A model generated the notes under the pieces. That model had not been told where the DNA came from and searched no databases. It saw only the letters and a program-made list of their open reading frames with translations. A stretch of DNA of 64,000 nucleotides from Patescibacteria group bacterium (GTDB taxonomy: Bacteria; Patescibacteria; Paceibacteria; UBA6257; 2-01-FULL-56-20), in NCBI GenBank assembly GCA_018971305.1, contig JAGXBC010000002.1, forward strand, positions 62,001 to 126,000. Direction: 5' to 3'. A program made the position numbers and the translations under genes. Positions 23,875 through 32,377 of this stretch are shown one piece after another (position 1 is the first letter of the stretch; the number at the start of each line of letters is the position of its first letter).

Positions 23875-25101
23875 ATGATAATCTCCGAACTTTTAGAAGA
23901 AGCGTTTTCAGCCGTAACTGTAAATAAAGTGCGGTCTGGCCTTACGGTTCTTGGAATCATCATCGGTATCGGTTCGGTTATCGCCATGATTTCCATCGGC
24001 CAGGGAGCACAGGGTTCCATTAACGCGAGCATCCAGTCAATTGGCTCTAATCTTTTAGTTGTCTCGCCGAGTTTCCAGAGAACACCGGGTTCGGTTGTTT
24101 CTTCCGGCCGTGGAGCTGCGGAGACACTAACTCAGGCCGACTCCGATGCAATTGCTTCGCAGGTAACCCAGATTGCCGCCATCGCTCCGCAGATCAATGG
24201 CCGTTATCAGATAAAATCCAGGACTGCCAATACCAATACCCAGGTCGTGGGGACGGTTTCAAGCTATCCGCAGGTTAGGAATGTAGATATGAGCTTAGGT
24301 TCTTTCATTTCTGACCAAGATGTGGCGAGCGTGGCGAAAGTCGCGGTTTTGGGTCCGACCACAACCGGCGATCTTTTTAATTCTACAAGCACGGATCCCG
24401 TCGGTGAAACAATCCGTATCAATAACATCAACTTTAAAATAATCGGAGTTACTAAGGCGAAGGGAGGGAATGGTTTTTCCAATCAAGACGACATTATTTA
24501 TATTCCGCTTTCTACTTCGCAGCGCTATCTCCAGGGCGGATCTTATGTTGCTTCCATAAATATAGAAGCACAGGACGCCAGTTCCATGACCTCGGTTCAA
24601 GAGCAAGTTACCAATCTTCTTATGGAGCGCCATCGTATCAGCGATCCCAATCAGGCCGATTTCAGCGTTATTAATCAAGCCGATATTGTTTCTGCGGCTT
24701 CTTCTGTTACCAATACATTCACCATATTACTCGCTTCCATCGCCGGTATTTCCCTTGTCGTCGGCGGCATCGGGATTATGAATATGATGCTGACGACGGT
24801 TACGGAACGTACCCGGGAAATCGGATTGCGTAAAGCAATTGGCGCAAAGAAAAAAGATATCAGTTCGCAGTTTCTCGCCGAATCTGTGATGCTCACTTTC
24901 GTCGGCGGCGTTATCGGCATCATTCTTGGTTGGGTAATCTCCCTCTTAGTCACCCATTTCAGCGGTATTGCCACTGCGATTTCCTGGTGGTCGGTATTTT
25001 TGGCCGTCGGAGTTTCCGCCGGTATCGGCATGATATTCGGATATTATCCAGCCCGAAGGGCTGCGGGCTTGAATCCCATAGAAGCGCTGAGGTACGAGTA
25101 A
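23875..25101 (+). CDS. MacB-like ABC transporter permease
   Basis: 408-aa permease with the MacB layout: an N-terminal helix (about 18-40, preceded by EEAFSAVTVNKVRSGLTVLG), a large extracytoplasmic domain, and three C-terminal helices that form the FtsX-like core (KKDISSQFLAESVMLTFVGG, IGIILGWVISLL, GIGMIFGYYPARRAAGLNP). It would couple ATP hydrolysis to export of a peptide, lipid or drug. The ATPase is a separate gene upstream, unlike E. coli MacB where both are fused. Confidence 0.93.
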   Translation: MIISELLEEAFSAVTVNKVRSGLTVLGIIIGIGSVIAMISIGQGAQGSINASIQSIGSNLLVVSPSFQRTPGSVVSSGRGAAETLTQADSDAIASQVTQIAAIAPQINGRYQIKSRTANTNTQVVGTVSSYPQVRNVDMSLGSFISDQDVASVAKVAVLGPTTTGDLFNSTSTDPVGETIRINNINFKIIGVTKAKGGNGFSNQDDIIYIPLSTSQRYLQGGSYVASINIEAQDASSMTSVQEQVTNLLMERHRISDPNQADFSVINQADIVSAASSVTNTFTILLASIAGISLVVGGIGIMNMMLTTVTERTREIGLRKAIGAKKKDISSQFLAESVMLTFVGGVIGIILGWVISLLVTHFSGIATAISWWSVFLAVGVSAGIGMIFGYYPARRAAGLNPIEALRYE

Positions 25102-25173
25102 TGCTTCGCAATGAAATAATATGGCGGCAAAGGTCGTAATAAATATAAATAAGCCAAGTTTTTTAATTAAATA

Positions 25174-25617
25174 ATGCACACAAAGAAACATTTAACTATA
25201 ACTATCGTTGTCATCGTAGTTGCTGTAGTGGTTTCGTTCTACGGAGGGATGCTATACGGTAAATCTTCTAGCGCTTCTTCCAGATTTGGCGGTAATTTAT
25301 CGGAGGCACAGCGGGCTCAGTTTCAGGGTGGTGCCGGAGGGCGTTCAGGGCAGTTCGGCCAAGGTGGCGGGATTTTAAGCGGGGACATTGTAGCTAAAGA
25401 TAATCAAAGTATTACCCTTAAAACTCGTGACGGAAGTTCGCATATAATTTTTTATTCCACTTCCACGAGAGTAATTAAGCCTTCGCCTGCTTCTATGGAT
25501 GACGTGGTGAATGGTATTTCCGTTTTGATCACAGGAACGGCTAACTCCGATGGAAGTTTGACGGCACAGTCGATTCAAGTGCGCGGATCTCAGCCGCAGG
25601 CACAACCTCAGGGATAA
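25174..25617 (+). CDS. DUF5666-like membrane-anchored protein
   Basis: 147-aa protein with one N-terminal helix (about 7-29), a Gly/Gln-rich linker (FGGNLSEAQRAQFQGGAGG) and a beta-rich domain (GDIVAKDNQSITLKTRDGSS, then VLITGTANSDGSLTAQSIQV). The domain looks like DUF5666, predicted to be a small beta-barrel facing outward, and resembles the C-terminal domain of the protein at 20511. Location at the end of the sigma/efflux gene run suggests an accessory or sensing role. No enzymatic motif. Confidence 0.7.
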   Translation: MHTKKHLTITIVVIVVAVVVSFYGGMLYGKSSSASSRFGGNLSEAQRAQFQGGAGGRSGQFGQGGGILSGDIVAKDNQSITLKTRDGSSHIIFYSTSTRVIKPSPASMDDVVNGISVLITGTANSDGSLTAQSIQVRGSQPQAQPQG

Positions 25618-25671
25618 TAAGATTAATGCATGAGTTGATCCGATCACGAGGTGAGAGACGTGATAATCTTA
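25618..25671. other. Two-part hairpin after the DUF5666-like gene
   Basis: TAAGATTA (25618-25625) pairs with TAATCTTA (25664-25671), enclosing ATCACG (25643-25648) paired with CGTGAT (25659-25664, which shares one base with the outer stem). No T-run follows, so a processing site or mRNA 3' stabiliser is as likely as a terminator. Confidence 0.45.
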
Positions 25672-25737
25672 AATTGATGCCGGGTTTTTGCCATGGGGTT
25701 GCCGTTGCGGGTAAGATATTCTATTGTTTTATGATAA

Positions 25738-26376
25738 ATGAAAGAAATATTTCATAGACACAGATCGCTCTGGGTTCAGAAATCCTTTTTAGTTGGCGTA
25801 ATCATGGGGATTTTAATGCTCGTCGCCGGAATAAGCGCCACTTATTACGCTAATTTTTATACAACGATACACGCCAGTAACTCGGTTACAGATATTATTT
25901 TGGATAATATTCCCACGATAAACGTTGATTTCGTGTTCTCGGAGGGGGCGTCTATATTCGTCGCTATTTTCATCGCCGTTATTCTCTATGAACCCAAGCG
26001 CATGCCGTTCGCTCTTAAGGCCGCCGCCATGTTTTTCGTTACGCGTTCTTTTTTTATGATACTGACGCATATAGCTCCGCCGACTCATGGGTCTTATGTG
26101 GATCCAACTGATCTTATCTATAAATTAAGTTCGGGAGACGACCTGTTCTTTTCCGCGCATACGGGGTTTCCTTTTCTACTCGCACTAACTTTTTGGGACG
26201 AAAGATATTTAAGGGCGCTGTTCCTTGTCGCCACGGCAATCGGCGGCGCAGCGGTGCTTTTGGGACATTTGCACTACTCAATAGATGTTTTTTCCGCCTT
26301 GTTTATAAGTTTCGGAGTATACTATGCCGCGAAAAACTTTTTCTCTTCCGATTACGCACTTCTTAAATCGCAATAA
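25738..26376 (+). CDS. PAP2-like (PAP2_C) integral membrane protein, paralog
   Basis: 212-aa protein paralogous to the one at 9598. Shared blocks include LDNIPTINVDF versus LDNLPVVNLDF, FFSAHTGFPFLL versus FFSGHTGFPFL, and LHYSIDVFSALFISFG versus VHYSIDVFAAPFITYG. The SGH of the PAP2 C2 motif is SAH here; the histidine and the H-x3-D pair remain. About six helices. It lies next to the flavin module; the first copy lies next to a thiol-redox cluster. A lipid-phosphate function is likely, the substrate unknown. Confidence 0.72.
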   Translation: MKEIFHRHRSLWVQKSFLVGVIMGILMLVAGISATYYANFYTTIHASNSVTDIILDNIPTINVDFVFSEGASIFVAIFIAVILYEPKRMPFALKAAAMFFVTRSFFMILTHIAPPTHGSYVDPTDLIYKLSSGDDLFFSAHTGFPFLLALTFWDERYLRALFLVATAIGGAAVLLGHLHYSIDVFSALFISFGVYYAAKNFFSSDYALLKSQ

Positions 26377-26469
26377 ACGATAAATTAGGAGAAAGAACTG
26401 CCCACTGGCGGAATTTCAATATTACGAAATATATTCTTCCGTACAATACTAATAACTAAGGCCGGATGA

Positions 26470-26508
26470 TTACTTGCCGATATGGCGAGTCCGTTCGGTT
26501 CCAAGTAA
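26470..26508 (+). promoter_or_regulatory. Leader hairpin at the start of the FMN-binding protein gene
   Basis: TTACTTG (26470-26476) pairs with CAAGTAA (26502-26508), and CCGA (26477-26480) with TCGG (26495-26498). The 3' arm ends 1 nt before the ATG at 26510, so the structure would occlude the ribosome landing area. Confidence 0.4.
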
Positions 26509-26509
26509 A

Positions 26510-27046
26510 ATGAAAAAATTTATTTTATCAATATCTCTTATCGGCGCATTCGCTTTTTATGTTTTAATGAGTTCGCCGCAGTTGGTGCTTGTTGTAGCGC
26601 AGACCCCTGTTTCTCCGCCGACAGAAGAAGGCAGTAATCAAAACCCGACACCCCCGATATCGGGAAATCCCACAGAGACCGATACGCAGAGCCAGCCCCC
26701 GGCTACAGCTCCAACTCCAGCACCTGTTCCGGTTGCCGCGGCGCCTAAGCCATCAAGCGGATTATATAAAGACGGTTCCTATACTGGTCCGCTTACTGAC
26801 GCTTATTATGGCTACGTTCAGGTTCAGGCCGTAATTCAGGGAGGAAAGTTGGCAGATGTAAGTTTCTTGCGTTATCCGAACGACAGGGGAACATCTATCT
26901 ATATAAATTCGCAGGCCATGCCTTATTTGAAAATGGAAGCAATCCAGGCTCAAAGCGCCAAAGTCGATATAATCTCCGGTGCCACGGCGACAAGCGAGGC
27001 GTTTATCAAGTCGCTTGGCTCGGCGCTTGCTTCGGCAAAAAGCTAA
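26510..27046 (+). CDS. Secreted/anchored FMN-binding domain protein
   Basis: 178-aa protein with an N-terminal hydrophobic segment (about 4-25), a Pro/Thr/Gln-rich spacer (33-80) and a C-terminal FMN_bind domain. The domain ends with DIISGATATS, an exact fit to the Dxx(S/T)GAT flavinylation motif, with the Thr of SGAT (about residue 159) as the FMN attachment site. Such domains carry FMN covalently on the outer face of the membrane and pass electrons, as in NqrC/RnfG. The gene 2 bp downstream encodes the FMN transferase ApbE, and an NqrB/RnfD-FNR fusion follows. The ATG at 26510 was chosen because it gives a normal MKKFILSISL signal/anchor start; upstream in-frame codons lie in a predicted hairpin. 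Confidence 0.9.
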   Translation: MKKFILSISLIGAFAFYVLMSSPQLVLVVAQTPVSPPTEEGSNQNPTPPISGNPTETDTQSQPPATAPTPAPVPVAAAPKPSSGLYKDGSYTGPLTDAYYGYVQVQAVIQGGKLADVSFLRYPNDRGTSIYINSQAMPYLKMEAIQAQSAKVDIISGATATSEAFIKSLGSALASAKS

Positions 27047-27048
27047 TC

Positions 27049-27810
27049 ATGAAACATAATAGATTCATCATGGGTATGCCCATAGAGGTTGAGATAGTCG
27101 GCGGAACTGGAACCGAAAGCGCCGCCGAGGTGGTTTTTTCTTATTTTCGCTACGTGGATGAGAAATTCAGCACTTACAAAAATACGAGTGAAATCAGTTT
27201 TATCAATAAGGGATTTTTAGGCACCGAAGATTTAAGTGAAGACATGAAAGAAATTTTATCGCTGGCTGCTAAAACCAAGCAGGAGACCGAAGGCTATTTT
27301 GACATTTTAACTCCTGCCGGAAATTATGATCCTTCGGGAATAGTTAAGGGTTGGGCCGTCTACAATGCGTCAAAAATGCTGTGGAGGCTCGGCCTTGAAA
27401 ATTTTTACATCAATGCCGGCGGCGATATTGAAGCGCATGGGAAAAATAGCGAGGGCAGGAGTTGGAGTGTTGGTATTAGAAACCCTTTTGCCAAAGAACA
27501 GATTGTGAAGGTAATTTATATGGAGAACCTGGGAGTTGCCACGTCCGGTAACTATGAACGGGGCGAGCACATTTATAATCCGAAAGATGTAGATGATGCC
27601 TGGAAAGAAATTAAAAGTTTGACGGTTATCGGGCCGAACGTTTATGAAGCCGATCGTTTTGTCACCGCTGCTTTTGCCATGGGGCGAAAGGGAATAGATT
27701 TTATAGAAAGCATTCCCAGATTAGAGGGATATATGATAGACAACACCGGCCTCGCCAGAATGACGAGCGGTTTCGAGAAACATACCGAAGATTATGCTCA
27801 AGTCGATTGA
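27049..27810 (+). CDS. apbE: FAD:protein FMN transferase
   Basis: 253-aa ApbE family protein, shorter than the typical 320-350 aa and without an obvious signal peptide. Landmarks: MGMPIEVEIVGG near the start, DEKFSTYKNTSEISFIN, TKQETEGYFDILTPAG, the core DPSGIVKGWAVYNAS, NAGGDIEAHG and VATSGNYERGEHIYNP. ApbE moves FMN from FAD to Thr/Ser in Dxx(S/T)GAT targets using Mg2+. A target is the neighbouring FMN-binding protein. Most ApbE proteins that act on extracytosolic proteins are lipoproteins; a signal-less form suggests action before or during export, or that the signal has been lost. Confidence 0.92.
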   Translation: MKHNRFIMGMPIEVEIVGGTGTESAAEVVFSYFRYVDEKFSTYKNTSEISFINKGFLGTEDLSEDMKEILSLAAKTKQETEGYFDILTPAGNYDPSGIVKGWAVYNASKMLWRLGLENFYINAGGDIEAHGKNSEGRSWSVGIRNPFAKEQIVKVIYMENLGVATSGNYERGEHIYNPKDVDDAWKEIKSLTVIGPNVYEADRFVTAAFAMGRKGIDFIESIPRLEGYMIDNTGLARMTSGFEKHTEDYAQVD

Positions 27811-29326
27811 TAATATTTTAAACAGGATAACGATGTATCGGGTAGTTTTATACTACCTTTTGGCGCTCTGGGGGATAGCGCTTGCTTTTTCTTTTTTCGG
27901 AATTTTGCCGTACAACCCGCTGGCCATGACCTTCTCCGCGGCTTTTATTGTGGCTATCTGCTGGTCGGCGAATAATATCTTTTCCAGGATATTTGAAGCG
28001 CCAACGAACGTTGAATCTATTTTTATTACCGCCCTGATTCTCGCTCTCATCATCACTCCTCTTAAATCTCTCGCCGATACCGGTGGAATGATGTTCCTCT
28101 TTTGGGCATCTGTCTGGGCAATGGCTTCCAAGTATATTTTAGCCATTAAAAAGAAGCACATTTTCAATCCTGCTGGTTTTGCCGTAGCGTTGACGGCCTT
28201 AACTATCGGAAGCTCCGCCACTTGGTGGGTTGGAGGAACCTTACAGATGATGCCATTCGTGCTTGCGGGCGGACTGCTTCTTGTGCGGAAGATTCAAAGA
28301 TTTGATCTGTCCATAGCATTTTTCTTGTCGGCGATGGTCTCAATTTTATGGACAGGCGTCTCTCCGCTTTCCGGACCGTTGGACGTTATGTACAAAGCTT
28401 TGGTTCACGCGCCTATCTTCTTTTTTGCGTTTGTCATGATAACGGAACCGTTGACGACACCCCCCACGAAAATTACGCGCATATTATACGGAATTTTCAC
28501 GGGGCTCCTATTCGCTCCGGCAATCCACATCGGTTCGATCTATTCAACCCCGGAGCTCGCGCTTCTTTGTGGCAACGCTTTTTCGTATTTACTTAGCCCA
28601 AAGAGTAAATTTATTTTGCAATTAAAAAACAAAGAACGGATGTCTACGGATGTCTACGATTTTGTTTTTACTCCCAATCAGAAATTATCTTTCAGGCCCG
28701 GGCAATATTTGGAATGGACCCTGCCGCATGAAGGATCCGACAGCAGGGGAAACAGGCGTTATTTTACTATCGCCTCCTCTCCTACCGAGAAGGAACTTAG
28801 GGTAGGAGTAAAATTTTATCCCCAGCCGAGCAGTTTCAAAAAATCGTTGTTCTCTATGGGTGCGGACAAAAAAATTGTCGGGGCGCAGCTCTCCGGTGAC
28901 TTTGTTCTGCCCAGGAATAAAAATCGCAAGCTGGCGCTTATCGCCGGCGGTATAGGGATTACTCCGTTCCGGAGCATGGTCAAATATCTTTTGGATAAGA
29001 ATGAAAAGAGGGACATCGCTTTATTCTATTCCAATAAAACTGCAGACGATATAATTTATCGGGATGTATTTGACGAAGCCGAGCGGCGGCTTGGCATCAG
29101 GACAGTTTACACGGTTACCGATACGCAAAGCGCGCCTCGGGAAGGGAAAATAAGAAAAGGCAGGATAAGCCCGGAAATTCTTATGAAGGCCCTGCCCGAT
29201 TATAGCGAGAGAATGTTTTACCTTTCCGGACCGCGCTCAATGGTTGTTGCTTTTGAAGAAACCCTGAAAGCTCTGGGCGTAAAAAAGAGAAAGATCAAAA
29301 CCGATTTCTTTCCTGGTTTTGCTTAG
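27794..29326 (+). CDS. NqrB/RnfD-like membrane domain fused to ferredoxin-NADP reductase domain
   Basis: 510-aa fusion. Residues 1-270 form about eight to ten membrane helices with the NqrB/RnfD look (IFNPAGFAVALTALTIGSSATWWVG). Residues about 275-510 form an FNR-like domain: FAD site RRYFTIASSP, NAD(P)H site AGGIGITPFRSM and LSGPRSMV. There is no 2Fe-2S domain. It could pass electrons from NAD(P)H through flavin in the membrane to the exported FMN-binding protein. The membrane part has GSSATWWVG instead of a clear SGAT flavinylation motif. The ATG at 27794 overlaps apbE by 17 bp; an ATG at 27833 is an alternative. This is a minimal one-protein stand-in for NqrB/D/E/F-type complexes. Confidence 0.85.
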   Translation: MLKSIDNILNRITMYRVVLYYLLALWGIALAFSFFGILPYNPLAMTFSAAFIVAICWSANNIFSRIFEAPTNVESIFITALILALIITPLKSLADTGGMMFLFWASVWAMASKYILAIKKKHIFNPAGFAVALTALTIGSSATWWVGGTLQMMPFVLAGGLLLVRKIQRFDLSIAFFLSAMVSILWTGVSPLSGPLDVMYKALVHAPIFFFAFVMITEPLTTPPTKITRILYGIFTGLLFAPAIHIGSIYSTPELALLCGNAFSYLLSPKSKFILQLKNKERMSTDVYDFVFTPNQKLSFRPGQYLEWTLPHEGSDSRGNRRYFTIASSPTEKELRVGVKFYPQPSSFKKSLFSMGADKKIVGAQLSGDFVLPRNKNRKLALIAGGIGITPFRSMVKYLLDKNEKRDIALFYSNKTADDIIYRDVFDEAERRLGIRTVYTVTDTQSAPREGKIRKGRISPEILMKALPDYSERMFYLSGPRSMVVAFEETLKALGVKKRKIKTDFFPGFA

Positions 29327-29397
29327 AGTGGCAGAATAATTTAAGCTGTTGATTGATTTTTGCAACTACACCTTACTCATTGTAGAATCCTTTATAA

Positions 29398-30102
29398 ATG
29401 ATAGAAATTTCCAATTTGAGCAAGCGTTACGGAAAACAGGTCGTCGTTGACGATCTCTCGCTAAAAATAAGTAAGGGTGAAACCTTCGGTTTTTTGGGGC
29501 AGAACGGCGCCGGGAAAACGACCACGATAAAAATGATAGTGGGGCTTACGCGCCCCGACGAAGGGAAGATAACCATCGGCGGAAAACTTGTGGACGACAT
29601 CTCTGCCAGAAGAAAAATCGGCTTTATGCCCGAAGCCCCTTATTTTTATGAGCGGCTGACGGGCATGGAGTTCATGAAATTTTGCGGAGATTTGTTCGGG
29701 GAAAATAATAGATCGGAATCAGAGTACGAAGACATTTTAAAGATGACCGGGATTTTCGACGCCAAAGACAAGGCCATCGGTAAGTATTCCAAGGGAATGA
29801 AGCAACGCCTCGGTTTCGCGCAAACTCTAGTCAACGATCCAGATTATATTTTTCTTGATGAACCTCTGGACGGACTTGATCCCTTGGGGCGCAAAGAGAT
29901 AAAAAAAATTATTAAAACTTTGCAGGGCAACGGCAAGACGATTTTTTTCAATTCGCATATTCTTTATGACACAGAAGAGCTTTGCGACAGAATCGGTATA
30001 ATCCATAAAGGTAGATTGCTTTACGCTGGTGCAGTAAAAGAATTCTGTCAGGGTAAACCCTTGGAAGAAAAATTCGTGGAATTAGTTGAAATGCAGCAAT
30101 GA
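29398..30102 (+). CDS. ABC-2 type ATP-binding protein (NatA-like)
   Basis: 234-aa ABC ATPase with Walker A GQNGAGKTT, signature YSKGMKQRLGFAQTL, Walker B YIFLDEPLDGLDPLG and H-loop NSHI. The opening (IEISNLSKRYGKQVVVDDLSL) and the C-terminal region match the drug/lipid/sodium exporter group. The permease is two genes downstream; an rdgB-like gene lies between, overlapping this gene by 4 bp. The three genes are tightly packed and probably cotranscribed. Confidence 0.93.
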   Translation: MIEISNLSKRYGKQVVVDDLSLKISKGETFGFLGQNGAGKTTTIKMIVGLTRPDEGKITIGGKLVDDISARRKIGFMPEAPYFYERLTGMEFMKFCGDLFGENNRSESEYEDILKMTGIFDAKDKAIGKYSKGMKQRLGFAQTLVNDPDYIFLDEPLDGLDPLGRKEIKKIIKTLQGNGKTIFFNSHILYDTEELCDRIGIIHKGRLLYAGAVKEFCQGKPLEEKFVELVEMQQ

Positions 30103-30704
30103 GCAGAAAACTTTTAATAGCAACAGGGAGTAAGGGCAAATTTCCTGAAATCGTTAAAGAACTCGGCGCTTTACCGGTGGAATTTTTAAGTCTCGCGGAT
30201 TTGGGATATCCTGCCGATTACGAGATAGAAGAACCTGCGATGACTTTTGAAGGCAACGCTATAATCAAGGCGATGACTATGGGCAAAAAGAGCGGCCTCT
30301 TAACGCTCGCGGACGATTCCGGATTGGAAGTAGACGCCCTGGGCGGGCGCCCCGGAGTTTTTTCCGCCAGATATACTCCTGGTGAAGATGCGGATAGATG
30401 CGTAAAAATTTTACAAGAACTTAGGAATGTCCCGGATGGTGAGCGTGGGGCGCAGTTCCGTTGCCTAGTAGCAATTTATGATCCGGAGACAGAAAAGGTA
30501 AGAACCTGTGAGGGCATTTATCGCGGTCGCATCATCCGCGAAGAGCATGGCACGAACGGTTTTGGCTATGACCCGATATTTTATAATGACGAGCTCGGTA
30601 AAACCAACGCCGAAATGTCTATGGAGAAAAAAAATTCCGTAAGCCACAGAGGGGCGGCTCTAAAAAAAGCGAAGGAAATATTAATTAAGGAATTCTTAAA
30701 CTAA
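30099..30704 (+). CDS. rdgB: Non-canonical purine NTP pyrophosphatase (RdgB/HAM1)
   Basis: 201-aa house-cleaning NTPase that hydrolyses dITP, XTP and ITP to the monophosphate. Landmarks are ATGSKGKFPEI near the start, TFEGNAIIKA, LADDSGLEVDALGGRPGVFSARY and the C-terminal FGYDPIFY and SHRGAALKKA. Length and motifs are standard. It overlaps the ABC ATPase gene by 4 bp and is separated from the permease gene by 1 bp, so this soluble nucleotide enzyme is embedded inside the transporter operon. Confidence 0.95.
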   Translation: MSRKLLIATGSKGKFPEIVKELGALPVEFLSLADLGYPADYEIEEPAMTFEGNAIIKAMTMGKKSGLLTLADDSGLEVDALGGRPGVFSARYTPGEDADRCVKILQELRNVPDGERGAQFRCLVAIYDPETEKVRTCEGIYRGRIIREEHGTNGFGYDPIFYNDELGKTNAEMSMEKKNSVSHRGAALKKAKEILIKEFLN

Positions 30705-30705
30705 C

Positions 30706-31464
30706 ATGCATAACGTACTCGTCATCGCCAAAAATACTTTCAAAGAGGCGGTTCGGGACAGGATATTTTACGCCATCCTCGGATTCGCCGTTCTCTTTAT
30801 TCTTCTGGATTTATTTTTAGCCCGTCTCGCTTTGGGTGATCCCGTGATGATAAAAAGTTTCGGGCTGGCTGGTATCTACATTTTCGGCCTCATCGTCACC
30901 ATATTTCTAGGCTCCTCCATAATCTATAAGGAAATAGAGCGGCGCACGCTTTATTTTATAATTTCCAAGCCGGTCACGAGAGCTCAGGTTGTTCTGGGAA
31001 AATTCTTAGGATTGTTCATGGCGGTTGCCTTAACCACTGTGCTCATGGCGGTCGTTTACATAGGAGTTGTGCTTCACGAAACTAGTATGTTCGATTTCCT
31101 TGGTCTCGTTGCCGTATTTTTCCAGCTTTTGGAGATGGGTCTCATAGTGGCGGTTCTTATATTCTTTTCTTCCATTACCGCGCCGATGACGGCTACGCTC
31201 CTTGCCGTGATTATGGTTTTTATCGGACATCTCTTGGGTTCGGTTCTATATAGCGGCGAGATTATCGGTGGGACTACATATAAATTATCACTGGCCTTTT
31301 ATTATTTATTTCCAAACCTGGAGAAGTTTGATCTGCGCAATCTGGTAGTGCATGGGATATCAATAACACCACATGGCGCGCTTTTTGCCATCGCCTACGC
31401 CGTGCTTTATTCGGGAATCCTTATTTGGGGAGCTATTCTGCTTTTGAACAGGCGCGAGCTTTGA
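30706..31464 (+). CDS. ABC-2 type permease
   Basis: 252-aa permease with six hydrophobic segments. The opening (VLVIAKNTFKEAVRDRIFYA) and IYKEIERRTLYFIISKPVTRAQVVLGKFLG match ABC-2/NosY-like permeases. It would pair with the ATPase encoded at 29398. The exported substrate is unknown. The gene starts 1 bp after rdgB. A hypothetical protein with an export signal follows 24 bp downstream, possibly related to its function. Confidence 0.85.
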   Translation: MHNVLVIAKNTFKEAVRDRIFYAILGFAVLFILLDLFLARLALGDPVMIKSFGLAGIYIFGLIVTIFLGSSIIYKEIERRTLYFIISKPVTRAQVVLGKFLGLFMAVALTTVLMAVVYIGVVLHETSMFDFLGLVAVFFQLLEMGLIVAVLIFFSSITAPMTATLLAVIMVFIGHLLGSVLYSGEIIGGTTYKLSLAFYYLFPNLEKFDLRNLVVHGISITPHGALFAIAYAVLYSGILIWGAILLLNRREL

Positions 31465-31488
31465 TTTGTGTTTCGTATCGTAACTTAA

Positions 31489-32310
31489 ATGTCACTCGCT
31501 AAAAAAATCTTATTGCCAATTTTATTTACTGGGATAATTTTGTCCCAATATTTTTATGATGCGGGAAGAGTTAATACTAAAACTGCCGGTCTTTCCTTGC
31601 CCCCGCAATTCGCCGAACATCTTGACTTAGGCCTTCACTCGGCGCTCGCGTCATTTCTATGGCTCAATACCCGCATGGAATTACCATACCTCCCAAATGG
31701 TTATCAAAGTTTTTTTGACGGATTGAATCTGATAAATACTCTCGACCCGCGTTTCGCCGAACCCTACGTGTTCACAGAGATAGTTCTTCCCAGCACCGCT
31801 TATCCCCAAAGAATAAGCGCCGCTGTGGCCGTGGGCGAGAAGGGAGTTGCCCAAGCAGATAAGGACTGGCAGATCCCATTTTATCTGGCCGCCATATATC
31901 ACCTTTATTTGCGGGATTATACAAGTTCGGCTAAATATTTCGATCTGGCTGCGCAGATGCCGGGCATACCGGAAGTCGTGAAAAGATTCGCCATTAACTA
32001 CGGCATTATTCCGGATATCCGCGAGCGGACCAAGAATATTTGGCTGGCGATCTACGAAAGCACCACCGATCAAGGTCTCAAGGCCAGAGCTAAGGCTTAT
32101 GTGGGTCACTATAATATCTTGGATGAGCTGCAGAAGGCGGTCTATGACTATAAAGAACTGTATGGCAAATATCCGACGGCCATAAGCGACTTGGTGGACA
32201 AAAAAATTTTGAAAGAGATCCCCCCCGATCCATTCGGTTTAGAATTCTTTGTCTACAGCGGTGGTGTAGTGGGCATCCGGCAGCTTCCGGGACAAGGAGT
32301 AGTTGATTGA
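31489..32310 (+). CDS. Membrane-anchored TPR-like protein
   Basis: 273-aa protein with one N-terminal helix (about 5-23) and an outward helical domain. Helix pairs such as QIPFYLAAIYHLYLRDYTSSAKYFDLAAQ resemble tetratricopeptide repeats, though no strict repeat consensus is met. The C-terminal part (LYGKYPTAISDLVDKKILKEIPPDPFG) resembles the C-terminal segment of type II secretion major pseudopilins, in which YP..L..L.....P.DP.G is typical. No catalytic site is seen. It is close behind the ABC permease gene and may be part of the same transcript. Confidence 0.6.
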   Translation: MSLAKKILLPILFTGIILSQYFYDAGRVNTKTAGLSLPPQFAEHLDLGLHSALASFLWLNTRMELPYLPNGYQSFFDGLNLINTLDPRFAEPYVFTEIVLPSTAYPQRISAAVAVGEKGVAQADKDWQIPFYLAAIYHLYLRDYTSSAKYFDLAAQMPGIPEVVKRFAINYGIIPDIRERTKNIWLAIYESTTDQGLKARAKAYVGHYNILDELQKAVYDYKELYGKYPTAISDLVDKKILKEIPPDPFGLEFFVYSGGVVGIRQLPGQGVVD

Positions 32311-32377
32311 CAGAGAGCATGCGGCGGAATAGTATTTTCTTAGCTTAATCTTCAATCGAAGTTATGGGAGGTGCGAC

